From Pseudomonas sp. FP198 (GTDB taxonomy: Bacteria > Pseudomonadota > Gammaproteobacteria > Pseudomonadales > Pseudomonadaceae): a stretch of DNA of 64,000 nt. Under the pieces are notes generated by a model. That model had not been told where the DNA came from, ran no database searches, and worked only from the letters and a program-made list of their open reading frames with translations. Numbering within the stretch: the first letter of the stretch is position 1; every line of letters starts with the position of its first letter. The translations under genes and the position numbers were made by a program. This document shows, piece after piece, positions 1 through 10,300 of the stretch. The DNA is taken from assembly GCF_030687895.1 (NCBI RefSeq), contig NZ_CP117452.1:5571001-5635000 (forward strand), read 5' to 3'.

Positions 1-564
1 CTGGAAGAAGCCCTGCACCTGATCCACCGGGCCTGGGGCGAGGTGCGCGACGAAGGCACCGACGTACCCATGCCGCCGGTGGGCGTGATGATCGAGATTC
101 CGGCAGCGGTGTACCAGACCAAGGAACTGGCGCGGCAGGTGGACTTCCTGTCGGTAGGCTCCAACGACCTGACCCAGTACCTGCTGGCCGTGGATCGCAA
201 CAACCCACGGGTGGCCGACCTCTACGACTACCTGCACCCGGCCGTGCTGCAAGCCTTGCAGAACGTCGTGCGCGACGCCCATGCCGAGGGCAAGCCGGTG
301 AGCATCTGCGGCGAAATGGCTGGCGACCCGGCGGCGGCGGTGCTGTTGATGGCGATGGGCTTCGACAGCCTGTCGATGAACGCCACCAACCTGCCGAAAG
401 TGAAATGGATGCTGCGCCAGATCAACCTCAGCAAGGCCCAGGAGCTGCTGGCGGAGCTGATGACCATCGACAATCCGCAGGTGATCCATAGCTCCTTGCA
501 GTTGGCGCTGAAAAACCTCGGGCTGGCGCGGATGATCAACCCGGCTTCGAACAAGACCCTCTGA
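1..564 (+). CDS. ptsP: PtsP, phosphoenolpyruvate-protein phosphotransferase of the nitrogen PTS (C-terminal part)
   Basis: The reading frame is open from base 1 and stops with TGA at 562-564, so only the last 187 codons are present. The protein transfers phosphate from PEP to NPr (PtsO) in the cytoplasmic regulatory PTS. This part is the PEP-binding TIM-barrel domain shared by enzyme I proteins. GVMIEIPAAV, FLSVGSNDLTQY and the active-site cysteine motif SICGEMAGDP are all visible. The assignment to PtsP rather than sugar-PTS enzyme I rests on context: ptsP precedes the TSUP/lgt/thyA block in Pseudomonas. The N-terminal GAF domain that would settle it is outside the window. Paired REP palindromes follow the stop codon. 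Confidence 0.9.
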   Translation: MEEALHLIHRAWGEVRDEGTDVPMPPVGVMIEIPAAVYQTKELARQVDFLSVGSNDLTQYLLAVDRNNPRVADLYDYLHPAVLQALQNVVRDAHAEGKPVSICGEMAGDPAAAVLLMAMGFDSLSMNATNLPKVKWMLRQINLSKAQELLAELMTIDNPQVIHSSLQLALKNLGLARMINPASNKTL

Positions 565-582
565 ATCCTGCGGCGAGCATTT

Positions 583-675
583 GTGGCGAGGGAGCTTGCT
601 CCCGCTGGCGGGCGAAGCCCGCCCAAAAGCTTTGGGTCTACTTCGTAGCCCAGCGGGAGCAAGCTCCCTCGCCAC
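583..675. repeat. REP doublet (family A, GTGGCGAGGGAGC type)
   Basis: Two 24-nt arms, at 583-606 and 652-675, are exact inverted copies, each beginning GTGGCGAGGGAGC when read outward. They flank a GC-rich centre with its own small hairpin. This is the REPIN layout known from P. fluorescens. It lies between the convergent ptsP and NRDE genes and may terminate transcription. Confidence 0.85.
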
Positions 676-691
676 GGGGTTATCGGCGGCA

Positions 692-1438
692 TTAAACGAG
701 CAGCTCCACCTCCCCCAAATGCCCCCCATGCGGCCCGAAACTGCGCTCGACCATCTGCCGCGTCCCGTCAGCATTAACGATCAGCGCCGTGCTCGCCCGC
801 GTCCCGTAGGCCGGGCTGGCGATGAACACGCTCGACAGCAGCATTTCCGTGGACAGTCCCACGCCGGTGTCCGGCAGCTCGGCCACCGGGGCCGGTTGCG
901 GATCGCTCAACAGCGCCAGCAGCGCTTGGGGTTGCGGGTCATGCAGCACCTCACTCAACGCCGTCCGGGCCTTGAGCAATTTCGGCCAGGGCGTGTTCAA
1001 CCCGGCGTTGGACAATCCGTAGATCCCTTCGGCCAACGCCTGCGGGCGTGTATCGCGTGCGTTGTAGTGCCAGAGTTCGACGCCGTCGCCCAATAACAGG
1101 TTGAAGCCACCGTACTCGGCGGCGCGCGGCACGATTTCGCTCAGATAATCGACGATCGACAGATTCCCGGTCAGGAACCGCGCCACCAGTTCGCCGCGGG
1201 ACTTGAACGCCGGGAGCTGGCCCGGGTCGCGGATGTTGGTCAGCGCGGCAAAGCGGCCCCCGGCGCCGACCCCGAGCCAGGTGCCGCCCGCTTCCAGGTC
1301 GCGACCGGCATGCACGTGCGGCGCGTCAGGCCATTGCGCCAGTGGCAGCGTCGGGCGCGCATAGAACTCGTCGCGGTTGGCCGCCACGATCAGCGGCTGG
1401 GCGTGGCCGGGCCGCCAGGCAAATACGATCAGGCACAT
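692..1438 (-). CDS. NRDE family protein (TANGO2-like)
   Basis: This 248-residue protein starts MCLIVFAWRPG and carries the AANRDEFYARP signature that names the NRDE family. GGTWLGV follows, as is typical. Cys2 directly after the initiator Met is characteristic; the fold resembles Ntn hydrolases, with Cys as a possible nucleophile. The biochemical role is not established; eukaryotic TANGO2 relatives are linked to Golgi and mitochondrial function. The ATG at 1438 is supported by an AGGA element 8-11 nt upstream. The gene is monocistronic, convergent with ptsP and divergent from the TSUP gene. Confidence 0.88.
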   Translation of the reverse strand: MCLIVFAWRPGHAQPLIVAANRDEFYARPTLPLAQWPDAPHVHAGRDLEAGGTWLGVGAGGRFAALTNIRDPGQLPAFKSRGELVARFLTGNLSIVDYLSEIVPRAAEYGGFNLLLGDGVELWHYNARDTRPQALAEGIYGLSNAGLNTPWPKLLKARTALSEVLHDPQPQALLALLSDPQPAPVAELPDTGVGLSTEMLLSSVFIASPAYGTRASTALIVNADGTRQMVERSFGPHGGHLGEVELLV

Positions 1439-1582
1439 CAGGTTGTCCTGTTAAAAATCCGAGCTCCGCTTTCGTGCCTACTCTACCCACACATCACCAA
1501 CGCATCCATCGCCTTCAGTGGAGCCCAGGCCCCTCGATCCGTTACCATGCCGCTCTTGTTTGCGATGGTCGAGGCGACGCTG

Positions 1583-2365
1583 GTGGAATTTCTGCTTTAT
1601 CTGCTGCTCGGCGCCTGTGCCGGTGTACTCGCCGGGCTATTTGGCGTCGGCGGCGGGATGATCATCGTCCCGGTGCTGGTGTTCAGTTTCACCTTGCAGG
1701 GTTTCGACCCGCAGGTGTTGACGCACCTGGCTGTCGGTACGTCCCTGGCATCGATCATCTTTACCTCGGTGAATGCCGTACGCGAGCATCACCGCAAAGG
1801 CGCGGTGCGCTGGCAGATCTTTACCTGGATGACCGTCGGGATCCTGATCGGTGCCGGTTTCGGCGCCATTACCGCCGAAGCGATCTCCGGCCCGCATCTG
1901 CAAAAAATCATCGGCGTATTCGCCATGCTCGTGGCCCTGCAACTGGCGCTGGATTTCAAGCCGAAGGCCAGCCGTACCGTGCCGGGCAAGGTCGGATTGG
2001 GCCTGGCCGGCACGGTTGTCGGCTGGGCCTCGGCGATTTTCGGTATCGGCGGCGGTTCGCTGACCGTACCGTTCCTGACCTGGCGCAGCGTGCCGATGCA
2101 ACAAGCGGTGGCGACTTCGTCGGCCTGCGGGCTGCCCATCGCCCTGGTCAGTGCGTTAAGTTTCATGATTCTGGGGTGGCAGGATCCGCTGTTGCCGCCC
2201 CATAGTCTCGGTTTTGTATATTTGCCGGCACTGCTGGGCATCGCCCTGACGAGCATGATTTTCGCCCGTTTCGGCGCGCGACTGGCCCATCGCCTGTCGC
2301 CGCGCTTGCTCAAGCGGCTATTCGCCGCTTTGTTGTTCAGTGTGGGCTTGAGTTTCCTGCTCTGA
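1583..2365 (+). CDS. TSUP family membrane permease (TauE/SafE-like)
   Basis: This hydrophobic protein of about 260 residues has the glycine-rich LFGVGGGMIIVP near its N-terminus and a second copy, FGIGGGSLTVPFL, in the middle. This internal duplication is typical of TauE/SafE (DUF81) permeases, with 7-8 membrane helices expected. Members move sulfite, sulfonates or other anions; the substrate here cannot be read from sequence. I prefer the GTG at 1583 because GAGG sits 8 nt upstream; ATG codons at 1547 and 1565 are alternatives. It lies directly upstream of lgt and is probably cotranscribed with it. Confidence 0.85.
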   Translation: MEFLLYLLLGACAGVLAGLFGVGGGMIIVPVLVFSFTLQGFDPQVLTHLAVGTSLASIIFTSVNAVREHHRKGAVRWQIFTWMTVGILIGAGFGAITAEAISGPHLQKIIGVFAMLVALQLALDFKPKASRTVPGKVGLGLAGTVVGWASAIFGIGGGSLTVPFLTWRSVPMQQAVATSSACGLPIALVSALSFMILGWQDPLLPPHSLGFVYLPALLGIALTSMIFARFGARLAHRLSPRLLKRLFAALLFSVGLSFLL

Positions 2366-2433
2366 CGCAATCCTGGCTTAATCCCGAGGTGGCAGCTTCG
2401 CCCGGGTATTTTTGACGTTCACGAGGAATATCA

Positions 2434-3243
2434 ATGCTGCCTTACCCGCAGATCGATCCGGTTGCCCTGGCCATCGGCCCGCTGAAAATCCACTGGTACG
2501 GTCTCATGTACCTGATCGGTATCGGTGGTGCCTGGTGGCTGGCCTCGCGCCGGCTCAACCGGTTTGACCCGACCTGGAACAGAGAGAAGCTCTCGGACCT
2601 GGTGTTCTGGCTGTCCATGGGCGTGATCGTTGGCGGACGCCTGGGTTATGTACTGTTCTACGATTTGAGCGCCTACCTGGCCAACCCGACGCTGATCTTT
2701 GAAGTCTGGAAGGGCGGCATGTCGTTCCACGGAGGCTTCATCGGCGTGATGCTGGCGGCGCTGTGGTTCGGCAAGCGCAACAACAAGTCGTTTTTCGAAC
2801 TGATGGACTTCGTCGCACCGATGGTGCCGATCGGCCTGGGCGCCGGGCGCATCGGCAATTTCATCAACGCCGAGCTGTGGGGCAAGCCGACGGACGTGCC
2901 GTGGGCGATGGTCTTCCCGCCGTTCAGCGACCCGGCCCAACTGCCGCGCCACCCGTCGCAGCTGTACCAGTTCGCCCTGGAAGGCGTGGCACTGTTCCTG
3001 ATTCTCTGGTTGTTCTCGCGCAAGCCGCGGCCGACCATGGCGGTGTCGGGCATGTTTGCGCTGTTCTACGGGATCTTCCGTTTCATCGTCGAGTTCGTCC
3101 GCGTACCGGACGCCCAGCTCGGCTATCTGGCGTGGAACTGGCTGACCATGGGCCAGGTGCTATGCCTGCCGATGATCATCGGTGGCCTGGCGCTGATCTG
3201 GCTGGCCTACAACCGTGCACCGGCTGCGGCGGCCAAGGTTTAA
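2434..3243 (+). CDS. lgt: Prolipoprotein diacylglyceryl transferase
   Basis: This 269-residue inner-membrane enzyme transfers diacylglycerol from phosphatidylglycerol to the lipobox cysteine of prolipoproteins. The N-terminus ([20 protein letters not shown]), the [11 protein letters not shown] segment, the conserved SFHGGFIGV and the Lgt signature [13 protein letters not shown] are all present. Several hydrophobic segments agree with the family's seven helices. The start is supported by GAGGA upstream of ATG 2434. It lies 49 nt before thyA, a conserved lgt-thyA pair. Lipoproteins in this window that would depend on it include the TolC-like protein and both RND adaptors. Confidence 0.97.
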   Translation: MLPYPQIDPVALAIGPLKIHWYGLMYLIGIGGAWWLASRRLNRFDPTWNREKLSDLVFWLSMGVIVGGRLGYVLFYDLSAYLANPTLIFEVWKGGMSFHGGFIGVMLAALWFGKRNNKSFFELMDFVAPMVPIGLGAGRIGNFINAELWGKPTDVPWAMVFPPFSDPAQLPRHPSQLYQFALEGVALFLILWLFSRKPRPTMAVSGMFALFYGIFRFIVEFVRVPDAQLGYLAWNWLTMGQVLCLPMIIGGLALIWLAYNRAPAAAAKV

Positions 3244-3292
3244 AATTCGGACCCCGGAGCGCTGGCCCCGGGTTCAAGGACACAGGTAACTC

Positions 3293-4264
3293 ATGAAGCA
3301 ATATCTCGACCTGGTGGCGCACGTCATCAAGAACGGCACCAAGCAAGCCAACCGCACCGGCGTTAACACCATCAGTTTCCCTGGCGCGATGCTGCGCTAT
3401 GACCTGAAGGAAGGCTTTCCCGCCATCACTACGCGCAAGATGGCCTTCAAGTCGGCGATCGGCGAGATGTGCGGTTTCTTGCGTGGCGTGAACAACGCCG
3501 CCGAGTTCCGGGCACTGGGCTGCAAGGTCTGGGACCAGAACGCCAACGAAAACGCGCAATGGCTGGCCAACCCGTTCCGCCAGGGCGAGGACGACCTGGG
3601 CGAGATCTACGGCGTACAATGGCGCAAGTGGCCGGCCTACAAGCAGATCCCGCTGAGCAACCCGGCCGCCATCGAGCAGACGCTGGCCCAGGGCTACCGG
3701 CAGATCGCCGAAGGCGAAGAAAACGGCCAGGCCTACGTGGTGCTGTACAAGGCCATCGATCAGGTTCGCCAGTGCGTCGACACCATCATCAAGGACCCGG
3801 GCAGCCGGCGCATCCTGTTCCACGGCTGGAACTGCGCCCAGCTCGATGAAATGGCCCTGCCACCGTGCCACCTGCTGTATCAGTTCCATCCGAATGTCGA
3901 GACCCGGGAAATCTCCCTGACCCTCTACATCCGCTCTAACGACCTGGGCCTGGGCACGCCGTTCAACCTCACCGAAGGCGCCGCGCTGCTAAGCCTGATT
4001 GGTCGCCTGACCGGTTATACGCCGCGCTGGTTCACCTATTTCATCGGCGATGCCCACGTCTACGAAAACCACTTGGACATGCTCAATGAACAGCTCACGC
4101 GCGAGCCGTTCCCGATGCCCCGACTGGTGATTTCCGAGCGCGTGCCGGAGTTTGCCAAGACCGGCGTGTACCAGCCCGAGTGGCTGGAGCAGGTCGAACC
4201 GAGCGACTTCTCCCTCGAAGGCTACCAGCACCATGCGCCGATGACCGCGCCGATGGCGGTCTAG
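3293..4264 (+). CDS. thyA: Thymidylate synthase (long form)
   Basis: The 323-residue enzyme methylates dUMP to dTMP using methylene-tetrahydrofolate. The catalytic cysteine lies in [10 protein letters not shown]. Also visible are the phosphate-binding [10 protein letters not shown], the nucleotide-binding [10 protein letters not shown] and the C-terminal TAPMAV that closes the active site. It is about 60 residues longer than E. coli ThyA (264). The extra length sits mainly between the N-terminal region and the catalytic Cys, as in the Lactobacillus casei-type long form. It follows lgt and is followed by a REP doublet that may end the transcript. Confidence 0.97.
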   Translation: MKQYLDLVAHVIKNGTKQANRTGVNTISFPGAMLRYDLKEGFPAITTRKMAFKSAIGEMCGFLRGVNNAAEFRALGCKVWDQNANENAQWLANPFRQGEDDLGEIYGVQWRKWPAYKQIPLSNPAAIEQTLAQGYRQIAEGEENGQAYVVLYKAIDQVRQCVDTIIKDPGSRRILFHGWNCAQLDEMALPPCHLLYQFHPNVETREISLTLYIRSNDLGLGTPFNLTEGAALLSLIGRLTGYTPRWFTYFIGDAHVYENHLDMLNEQLTREPFPMPRLVISERVPEFAKTGVYQPEWLEQVEPSDFSLEGYQHHAPMTAPMAV

Positions 4265-4283
4265 AAAACACCACCATCCCTCT

Positions 4284-4368
4284 GTGGGAGCGAGCCTGCT
4301 CGCGAAAGCGTCATCACATACGAATATTTATGTGACTGATCCACCGCTTTCGCGAGCAGGCTCGCTCC
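4284..4368. repeat. REP doublet (family B, GTGGGAGCGAGCCTGC type)
   Basis: Inverted arms at about 4284-4310 (GTGGGAGCGAGCCTGCTCGC) and 4345-4368 flank an AT-rich centre containing AATATTTATG. Each arm also contains its own short palindrome. It lies between convergent thyA and cadR. Confidence 0.85.
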
Positions 4369-4398
4369 GACTTGGTTCTCCGTTATTTCAAAATCAGG

Positions 4399-4845
4399 TC
4401 AATGCCCATGACTCCTGCCCACATGTGAATGCTCCACCTCCGGCGCCACCGCCCCGCTCACCTCCAACCGTTGCAAGATCCCGCACTGCTCAAGATCCGG
4501 CCCTTCGCCACAGCGATGGCGCAGGTCAATCAGTTGCGCCTGCAAGGCCTGCAGGCCGTCGATGCGCGCCTTGACGTGGTGGATGTGTTCGTCGATCAGT
4601 GCGTTGACGCTCTCGCATTGGTCCTGGGGGCTGTCGCGCAGGGCCAGCAGGCTGCGGATTTCCTCCAGAGTCATATCCAGGGTCCGGCAGTTGCGGATGA
4701 ACGTCAGCCGCTCGGCATGGGCTTGGGTGTAGACGCGGTAATTGCCCTCACTGCGGGCCGGTTCCGGCAGTAAACCCTCACGTTCGTAATAGCGGATGGT
4801 CTCGACCTGGCAGTCGGTGATTTTCGCCAGTTCGCCAATCTTCAT
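4399..4845 (-). CDS. cadR: CadR, MerR-family Cd(II)/Pb(II)-responsive regulator
   Basis: This 148-residue MerR-family activator begins MKIGELAKITDCQVETIRYYE, a MerR winged helix-turn-helix. A dimerisation helix follows, then metal-binding cysteines: one in DQCESVN (about residue 77) and two in RCGEGPDLEQCGIL (about 112 and 119). The C-terminus is histidine-rich (HSHVGRSHGH), as in Pseudomonas CadR. It diverges from cadA across 85 bp holding a MerR-type promoter, so it most likely represses and, with metal, activates cadA transcription and controls its own. Metal preference (Cd, Pb or Zn) is inferred from the cysteine pattern and the neighbour. Confidence 0.92.
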   Translation of the reverse strand: MKIGELAKITDCQVETIRYYEREGLLPEPARSEGNYRVYTQAHAERLTFIRNCRTLDMTLEEIRSLLALRDSPQDQCESVNALIDEHIHHVKARIDGLQALQAQLIDLRHRCGEGPDLEQCGILQRLEVSGAVAPEVEHSHVGRSHGH

Positions 4846-4867
4846 CGGATGAACTCCAAATAGGTGC

Positions 4868-4898
4868 TTGACCCTATAGTGGCTACAGGGTCTTTACT
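4868..4898 (+). promoter_or_regulatory. cadA promoter with CadR operator
   Basis: TTGACC at 4868-4873 (-35) and TTTACT at 4893-4898 (-10) are separated by 19 bp, the over-long spacer of MerR-regulated promoters. A dyad spans 4870-4892 with half-sites GACCCT and AGGGTC, inside the spacer where a MerR-type dimer binds and untwists DNA. Confidence 0.85.
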
Positions 4899-4930
4899 GC
4901 GCAACAGGCACTTTTCACGGACGTAACCCG

Positions 4931-7150
4931 ATGAACGATTCCATCCATACACCCCGACCCGCCCATGGCCATGAGCACGGGCACTCCTGCTGCTCATCCA
5001 AGGCAGCGCCGGCGGTAGTCACGCTCGACAAAACGCCGACGGACGGTGCGCGGCTGAGCAGTTTCCGCATCGAAGCCATGGACTGCCCCACCGAACAGAC
5101 TCTGATCCAGAACAAGCTCGGCAAACTTGAAGGCGTGCAGCGACTGGAATTCAACCTGATCAACCGCGTGCTGGGCGTAACCCATGACCTGCCCAGCGAC
5201 ACGCCGATCATCAAGGCCATCGAATCCTTGGGAATGCAGGCGGAACCGTTGACGGCCGGCCAGGACAAACCGACTCACACCCCGCCCGCCCCAGTCAAAC
5301 CATGGTGGCCGCTGGCGTTGTCCGGCGTCACGGCATTGGGCGCCGAGGTGATTCACTTCACCAACGCGGCGCCGAACTGGGTTGTCGCGTTGGTGGCGCT
5401 GGTGTCGATCCTCAGCGGTGGCCTCGCCACCTACAAGAAGGGCTGGATCGCCCTGAAGAACCTGAACCTGAACATCAACGCCCTGATGAGCATCGCCGTG
5501 ACCGGCGCGGTGTTGATTGGCCAATGGCCGGAAGCGGCGATGGTGATGTTCCTGTTCACGGTCGCCGAACTGATCGAGGCCAAGTCCCTCGACCGCGCGC
5601 GCAACGCCATCAGCGGCCTGATGCAGATGGCGCCGGAACAGGCCACCGTGCAGCAGGCCGATGGCAGTTGGCAGGTCCAGGAAGTGAAGAGCATCGCCCT
5701 TGGCGCGCGGGTGCGGGTTCGCCCCGGTGAACGCGTCGGGCTGGATGGCGATGTGGTCGCAGGTCGCTCGACCATCGACCAGGCGCCGATCACCGGGGAA
5801 AGCCTGCCGGTGGACAAGACCGTGGGCGACAAAGTGTTCGCCGGCACCATCAACCAGGCCGGCGAACTGGAATACGCCGTGACCGCCGCGGCCGATCAAT
5901 CCACCCTGGCGCGGATTATCCATGCCGTGGAGCAGGCCCAGGGCGCCCGGGCACCGACCCAGCGCTTCGTTGACCGGTTCTCGACAATCTACACCCCGGC
6001 GGTGTTTGCCCTGGCCTTGGCTGTGGCCGTCATCCCGCCGCTGTTCATGGGCGCAGTCTGGTTCGACTGGATCTATCGGGCGCTGGTCCTGCTGGTGGTC
6101 GCCTGCCCGTGTGCGCTGGTAATTTCCACTCCGGTGACTATCGTCAGCGGCCTGGCGGCAGCGGCGCGCAAAGGCATCCTGATCAAGGGCGGCGTGTACC
6201 TGGAGGGCGGCCACAAGCTCGATTACCTGGCCTTGGACAAGACCGGCACGATCACCCACGGCAAACCGGTGCAGACCGATTACCTGGCACTCGACCCGAG
6301 CGTGGAAACCACCGCACCGGCCCTGGCCGCCAGCCTCGCGGCGCGGTCGGACCATCCGGTGTCCCGGGCGATTGCCCACGCGGCTGTGGATAAACAACTG
6401 GCGCAGCAGGTTGTGGATAACTTCGCGGCACTTGCCGGGCGCGGCGTTCGCGGCGACATCGGCGGCCAGACCTATCACTTGGGCAACCATCGCCTCGTGG
6501 AAGACCTGGGCCTGTGCTCTCCCGAGCTGGAAGCGAAACTCTTCGCCCTGGAAAAACAAGGCAAGTCCGTCGTGCTGCTGCTCGACAGCACCAGGCCTCT
6601 GGCGCTGTTTGCCGTGGCCGACACCGTCAAGGACTCCAGCCGCGAAGCGATCCGGCAGTTGCATGACCTGGGCATCAAGACGCTGATGCTGACCGGCGAC
6701 AACGCCCACACCGCCGAGGCGATTGCCGCACAGGTAGGCATGGACCGAGCCCACGGCGACCTGTTGCCGGAAGACAAGCTGCAAGTCATCGAGAAGCTCT
6801 ATGCCGAAGGTCACCGGGTCGGCATGGTGGGCGACGGCATCAACGATGCCCCGGCCCTGGCCCGCTCGGAAATCGGCTTCGCCATGGCGGCGGCCGGCAC
6901 CGACACCGCCATCGAGACCGCTGACGTCGCGCTGATGGACGACGACCTGCGCAAGATTCCCGCCTTCATCCGGCTGTCGCGGCAGACGTCGAGCATCCTC
7001 AAGCAGAACATTGCCCTGGCGTTGGTGATCAAGGCGATATTCCTTGGGGTGACCTTCGCCGGGTTCGCCACCATGTGGATGGCGGTGTTTGCCGACATGG
7101 GGGTGAGCTTGCTGGTGGTATTCAATGGGTTGCGGTTGTTGCGCAAGTAA
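4931..7150 (+). CDS. cadA: CadA, heavy-metal translocating P1B-type ATPase (Cd/Zn/Pb efflux)
   Basis: This 739-residue inner-membrane pump exports divalent soft metals at the cost of ATP. The N-terminus is His/Cys-rich (HGHEHGHSCCSS). An HMA-like domain follows at about residues 40-95, carrying MDCPTE with one Cys instead of CxxC, a variant common in CadA/ZntA-like pumps. Diagnostic motifs are GESLPVDK (actuator), VACPCALVIS (membrane metal site), DKTGTITHG (phosphorylated Asp), SDHPVS (HP locus of metal pumps), LTGDN and GDGINDAPAL (hinge). It is transcribed from the CadR-controlled promoter. A REP cluster follows the stop. Confidence 0.95.
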   Translation: MNDSIHTPRPAHGHEHGHSCCSSKAAPAVVTLDKTPTDGARLSSFRIEAMDCPTEQTLIQNKLGKLEGVQRLEFNLINRVLGVTHDLPSDTPIIKAIESLGMQAEPLTAGQDKPTHTPPAPVKPWWPLALSGVTALGAEVIHFTNAAPNWVVALVALVSILSGGLATYKKGWIALKNLNLNINALMSIAVTGAVLIGQWPEAAMVMFLFTVAELIEAKSLDRARNAISGLMQMAPEQATVQQADGSWQVQEVKSIALGARVRVRPGERVGLDGDVVAGRSTIDQAPITGESLPVDKTVGDKVFAGTINQAGELEYAVTAAADQSTLARIIHAVEQAQGARAPTQRFVDRFSTIYTPAVFALALAVAVIPPLFMGAVWFDWIYRALVLLVVACPCALVISTPVTIVSGLAAAARKGILIKGGVYLEGGHKLDYLALDKTGTITHGKPVQTDYLALDPSVETTAPALAASLAARSDHPVSRAIAHAAVDKQLAQQVVDNFAALAGRGVRGDIGGQTYHLGNHRLVEDLGLCSPELEAKLFALEKQGKSVVLLLDSTRPLALFAVADTVKDSSREAIRQLHDLGIKTLMLTGDNAHTAEAIAAQVGMDRAHGDLLPEDKLQVIEKLYAEGHRVGMVGDGINDAPALARSEIGFAMAAAGTDTAIETADVALMDDDLRKIPAFIRLSRQTSSILKQNIALALVIKAIFLGVTFAGFATMWMAVFADMGVSLLVVFNGLRLLRK

Positions 7151-7176
7151 AGATTGACGGTGACTGGAAGGGCCCT

Positions 7177-7334
7177 ATCGCGAGCAAGCTCGCTCCCACA
7201 GTGGTTCTTTGTTGCTCATAGAATATGTGTTCACTAAAGATCCCTGTGGGAGCGAGCTTGCTCGCGATGGGCTGCGCAGCAGGCCTTATTGGGGCCGCTT
7301 CGCGGCCCAGCGGGAGCAAGCTCCCTCGCCACAA
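7177..7334. repeat. REP cluster (families B and A) between convergent cadA and the RND operon
   Basis: A family B pair faces inward-outward at 7177-7201 and 7244-7270. A family A arm (CGGGAGCAAGCTCCCTCGCC) ends at 7334. It separates two convergent transcription units. Confidence 0.8.
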
Positions 7335-7354
7335 GGGCAGCGAAGGCTGCCGTG

Positions 7355-10300
7355 TCAATCACGCTTGGGCTCGCGGATCTTGTACCAGGCCACATACAGC
7401 GCTGGCAGGAACAGCAGCGTCAGCAGCGTGGCGACGATGATCCCGCCGATCATCGCGTAGGCCATCGGGCCCCAGAACACTTCCCGGGCGATCGGGATCA
7501 TCCCCAGGCTCGCCGCCGCCGCCGTCAGCAGGATCGGCCGGCGCCGGTGCTCGGTCGCTTCCACCACCGCATCCCAGGGTTCATAGCCGTCACGTTCATA
7601 TTCGTCGATCTGGGTCACCAGGATCACCGAGTTACGGATGATGATACCGATCAGCGCAAGGATCCCGAGGATCGCCACAAAGCCCATGGGCGTGCCCGTC
7701 GGCACCAGCGCCAGGACCACGCCGATCAAGCCCAGGGGCGCGACACTGGCCACCAGGAACAATTTCTGCACGCTGTGCAACTGGATCATCAGGAACGTCG
7801 CCATCAGGAACAGCATCAGCGGCACCACGCTGGCGATCGGCCCCTGGGCCTTGCTGCTTTCCTCCACCGTGCCGCCGGTGGCGACCTTGTAGCCTACCGG
7901 CAATTTGGCGGCGAACCTGTCGATGTCCGGTTGCAGTTGCCGCACCAGGTCCGTCGGCTGGATTTCATCGCGCACGGCAGCCTTGATGGTGATGGTCGGC
8001 TTGCGGTCGCGGCGCCACACCAGTGGTTGTTCCAGCTCGTAGCGCACCGTGGCAAACGCCAGCAGCGGGATCGAGGTCCCGCCCGGTGTGACGATCTGCA
8101 GGTTCTGCAAGGTTTCCGGCGAACCGCGCTCGGCGTCTTCGGCGCGACCCACCACGTCGATCAGGTAGATATCGTCGTTGACCTGGGTCACCGGCGAGCC
8201 GCTGACAATGCTGTTCATCAGCCGGGCCACGTCATCCGAAGACAATCCCAGTTGCCGCGCCTTGTCCTGGGCGATGTCGATGCGCAGTACTTTGCCCGGC
8301 TCGTTCCAGTCGTAGATGATCTCGCCAATGTGCGAGTTCTTGTCCAGTTCGGTGGCAAGCTCGATGGCATGCTTGCGCACCTGGTCGATGTCCTTGCCGC
8401 TGACCCGGTACTGGATCGGCCGGCCGACCGGCGGGCCCATTTCCAGCGCCTGCACGTAGCTGCCGATGCCGACGAAATCTTCACGCAGGCGCTTTTGCAG
8501 GCGTTCGCTGAGGGCCGCGCGTGACTCCAGATCCTTGCTGACGATCACCAGTTGCGCGTAGTACGGGTTCTGCAGTTGCTGGTCCAGCGGCAGGTAGAAG
8601 CGAATGGCGCCTTCGCCGATGTAAGTGCTCCAGCGCGCGATGTCCGGGTCGCCCTTGAGCGTAGCTTCCAGACGATCGACCGCCTTGCGCGTCTCGTCCA
8701 TCGAGGCGTTTTGCGGCAGGTTGAGGTCCACGAGGATTTCCGGGCGGTCCGAGGATGGGAAGAACTGGTTCTGCACGAAGCGCATGCTGAATACCGCCAG
8801 CGCGAACAGCAGCACGGTGATGCCGATCGCCCACCAGCGATTGCGCATCGCCCACAGCAGGCCACCGTTGAACGCCCGTCCGACCCGTCCCGGCTCGTTG
8901 CTATGGGGCTTTACGTCGGCGCTGAGAATGTGCACGCCGATCACCGGGGCGAACAGCACCGCGACGATCCAGGACACCAGCATCGCCACGGCAATCACCG
9001 CGAACAGGGTGAAGGTGTATTCGCCGGCCGAACTGGCGTTCAGGCCGATGGGCACAAAACCGGCCACGGTCACCAGGGTTCCGGTGAGCATCGGAAAGGC
9101 GGTCGAGGTATAGGCGAACGTCGCGGCTTGATCCTTGGAATCGCCTTTTTCCAGGCGCGTGACCATCATTTCCACCGTGATCATGGCGTCGTCCACCAGC
9201 AGGCCGAGGGCGATGATCAATGCACCGAGGGAAATCCGCTGCATGGTGATGCCGCTGTATTCCATGAACACGAACACCATCGCCAGCACCAGCGGGATCG
9301 AGCAGGCCACCACCAGCCCGGCGCGGATGCCGAGGCTGATGAAACTGACCACCAGAACGATGATCACCGCCTCGAACAAGGCGCTGGTGAAGCCGCCGAC
9401 GGCTTCCTCCACCACTTCGGCCTGGTCCGACACCGTATGCACGCCGACCCCCACCGGCAGGTCCGCGGTCAGTTCGTCCATACGCGCATGCAGCGCCTTG
9501 CCGAACTCCTGGATGTTGCCGCCCTTCTTCATGGCAATGGCAAGACCGATCGCCGGCGTGCCGTTGAAGCGGAACATCGGCGTGGCGGGATCGACGTAAC
9601 CACGTCGGATGTCGGCGATATCGGCGAGGCGATAGAAACGATCGTTGAGGCGCAGGTTGACGTTGGCCAGGTCCTTTTCCGATTGGAACTGGCCGGACGT
9701 GCGCACGGAGATCCGCTCCGGCCCGGCGTCGATCACCCCGGCCGGGGTCACGGCGTTCTGCGACTGCAGGCTCTGCACCACCTGGCGCTGGTCGATGCCC
9801 AGTGCGGCGAGTTTGCGCGTGGAAAAATTCAGGTACAGCACTTCGTCCTGCTCGCCGACCATTTCCACCTTGCCCAGGCCGGGCACGTCGCGGATTTCGG
9901 CGCGCACCTGTTCGACATAATCGCGCAACTGACGCATCGACAGGCCGTCGCCGGTAAAGGCATACACCGAACCGTACACGTCGCCGAACTCATCATTGAA
10001 CCCAGGGCCTTGCAAGCCTTCAGGGAAATCGCCACGAATGTCATTGATCTTCTTGCGGACCTGGTACCAGATCTCGGGGATTTCCTCGGCGCCGGTGGTA
10101 TCACGCAGATACACGAACACCGTCGACTCCCCGGGCCGGGTGTAGCTCTTCACATAATCGAGGGAATCGAGCTCTTCGAGTTTTTTCTCGATGCGGTCGG
10201 TGACCTGCTTGAGGGTTTCCTCCTGGGTCGCGCCGGGCCAGCGGGTCTGGATGACCATGGTCTTGATGGTGAACGACGGGTCTTCTTCGCGGCCCAGGTT

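Noticed and set aside
1310..1582. Longer N-terminus for the TSUP permease
   Set aside because: The extra residues overlap the NRDE gene on the other strand and are polar, unlike the family. A ribosome site supports GTG 1583.
4994..6814. 606-codon frame antisense to cadA, and a 585-codon frame antisense to the RND pump (8552-10309)
   Set aside because: Both are shadows of well-supported transporter genes in GC-rich DNA.
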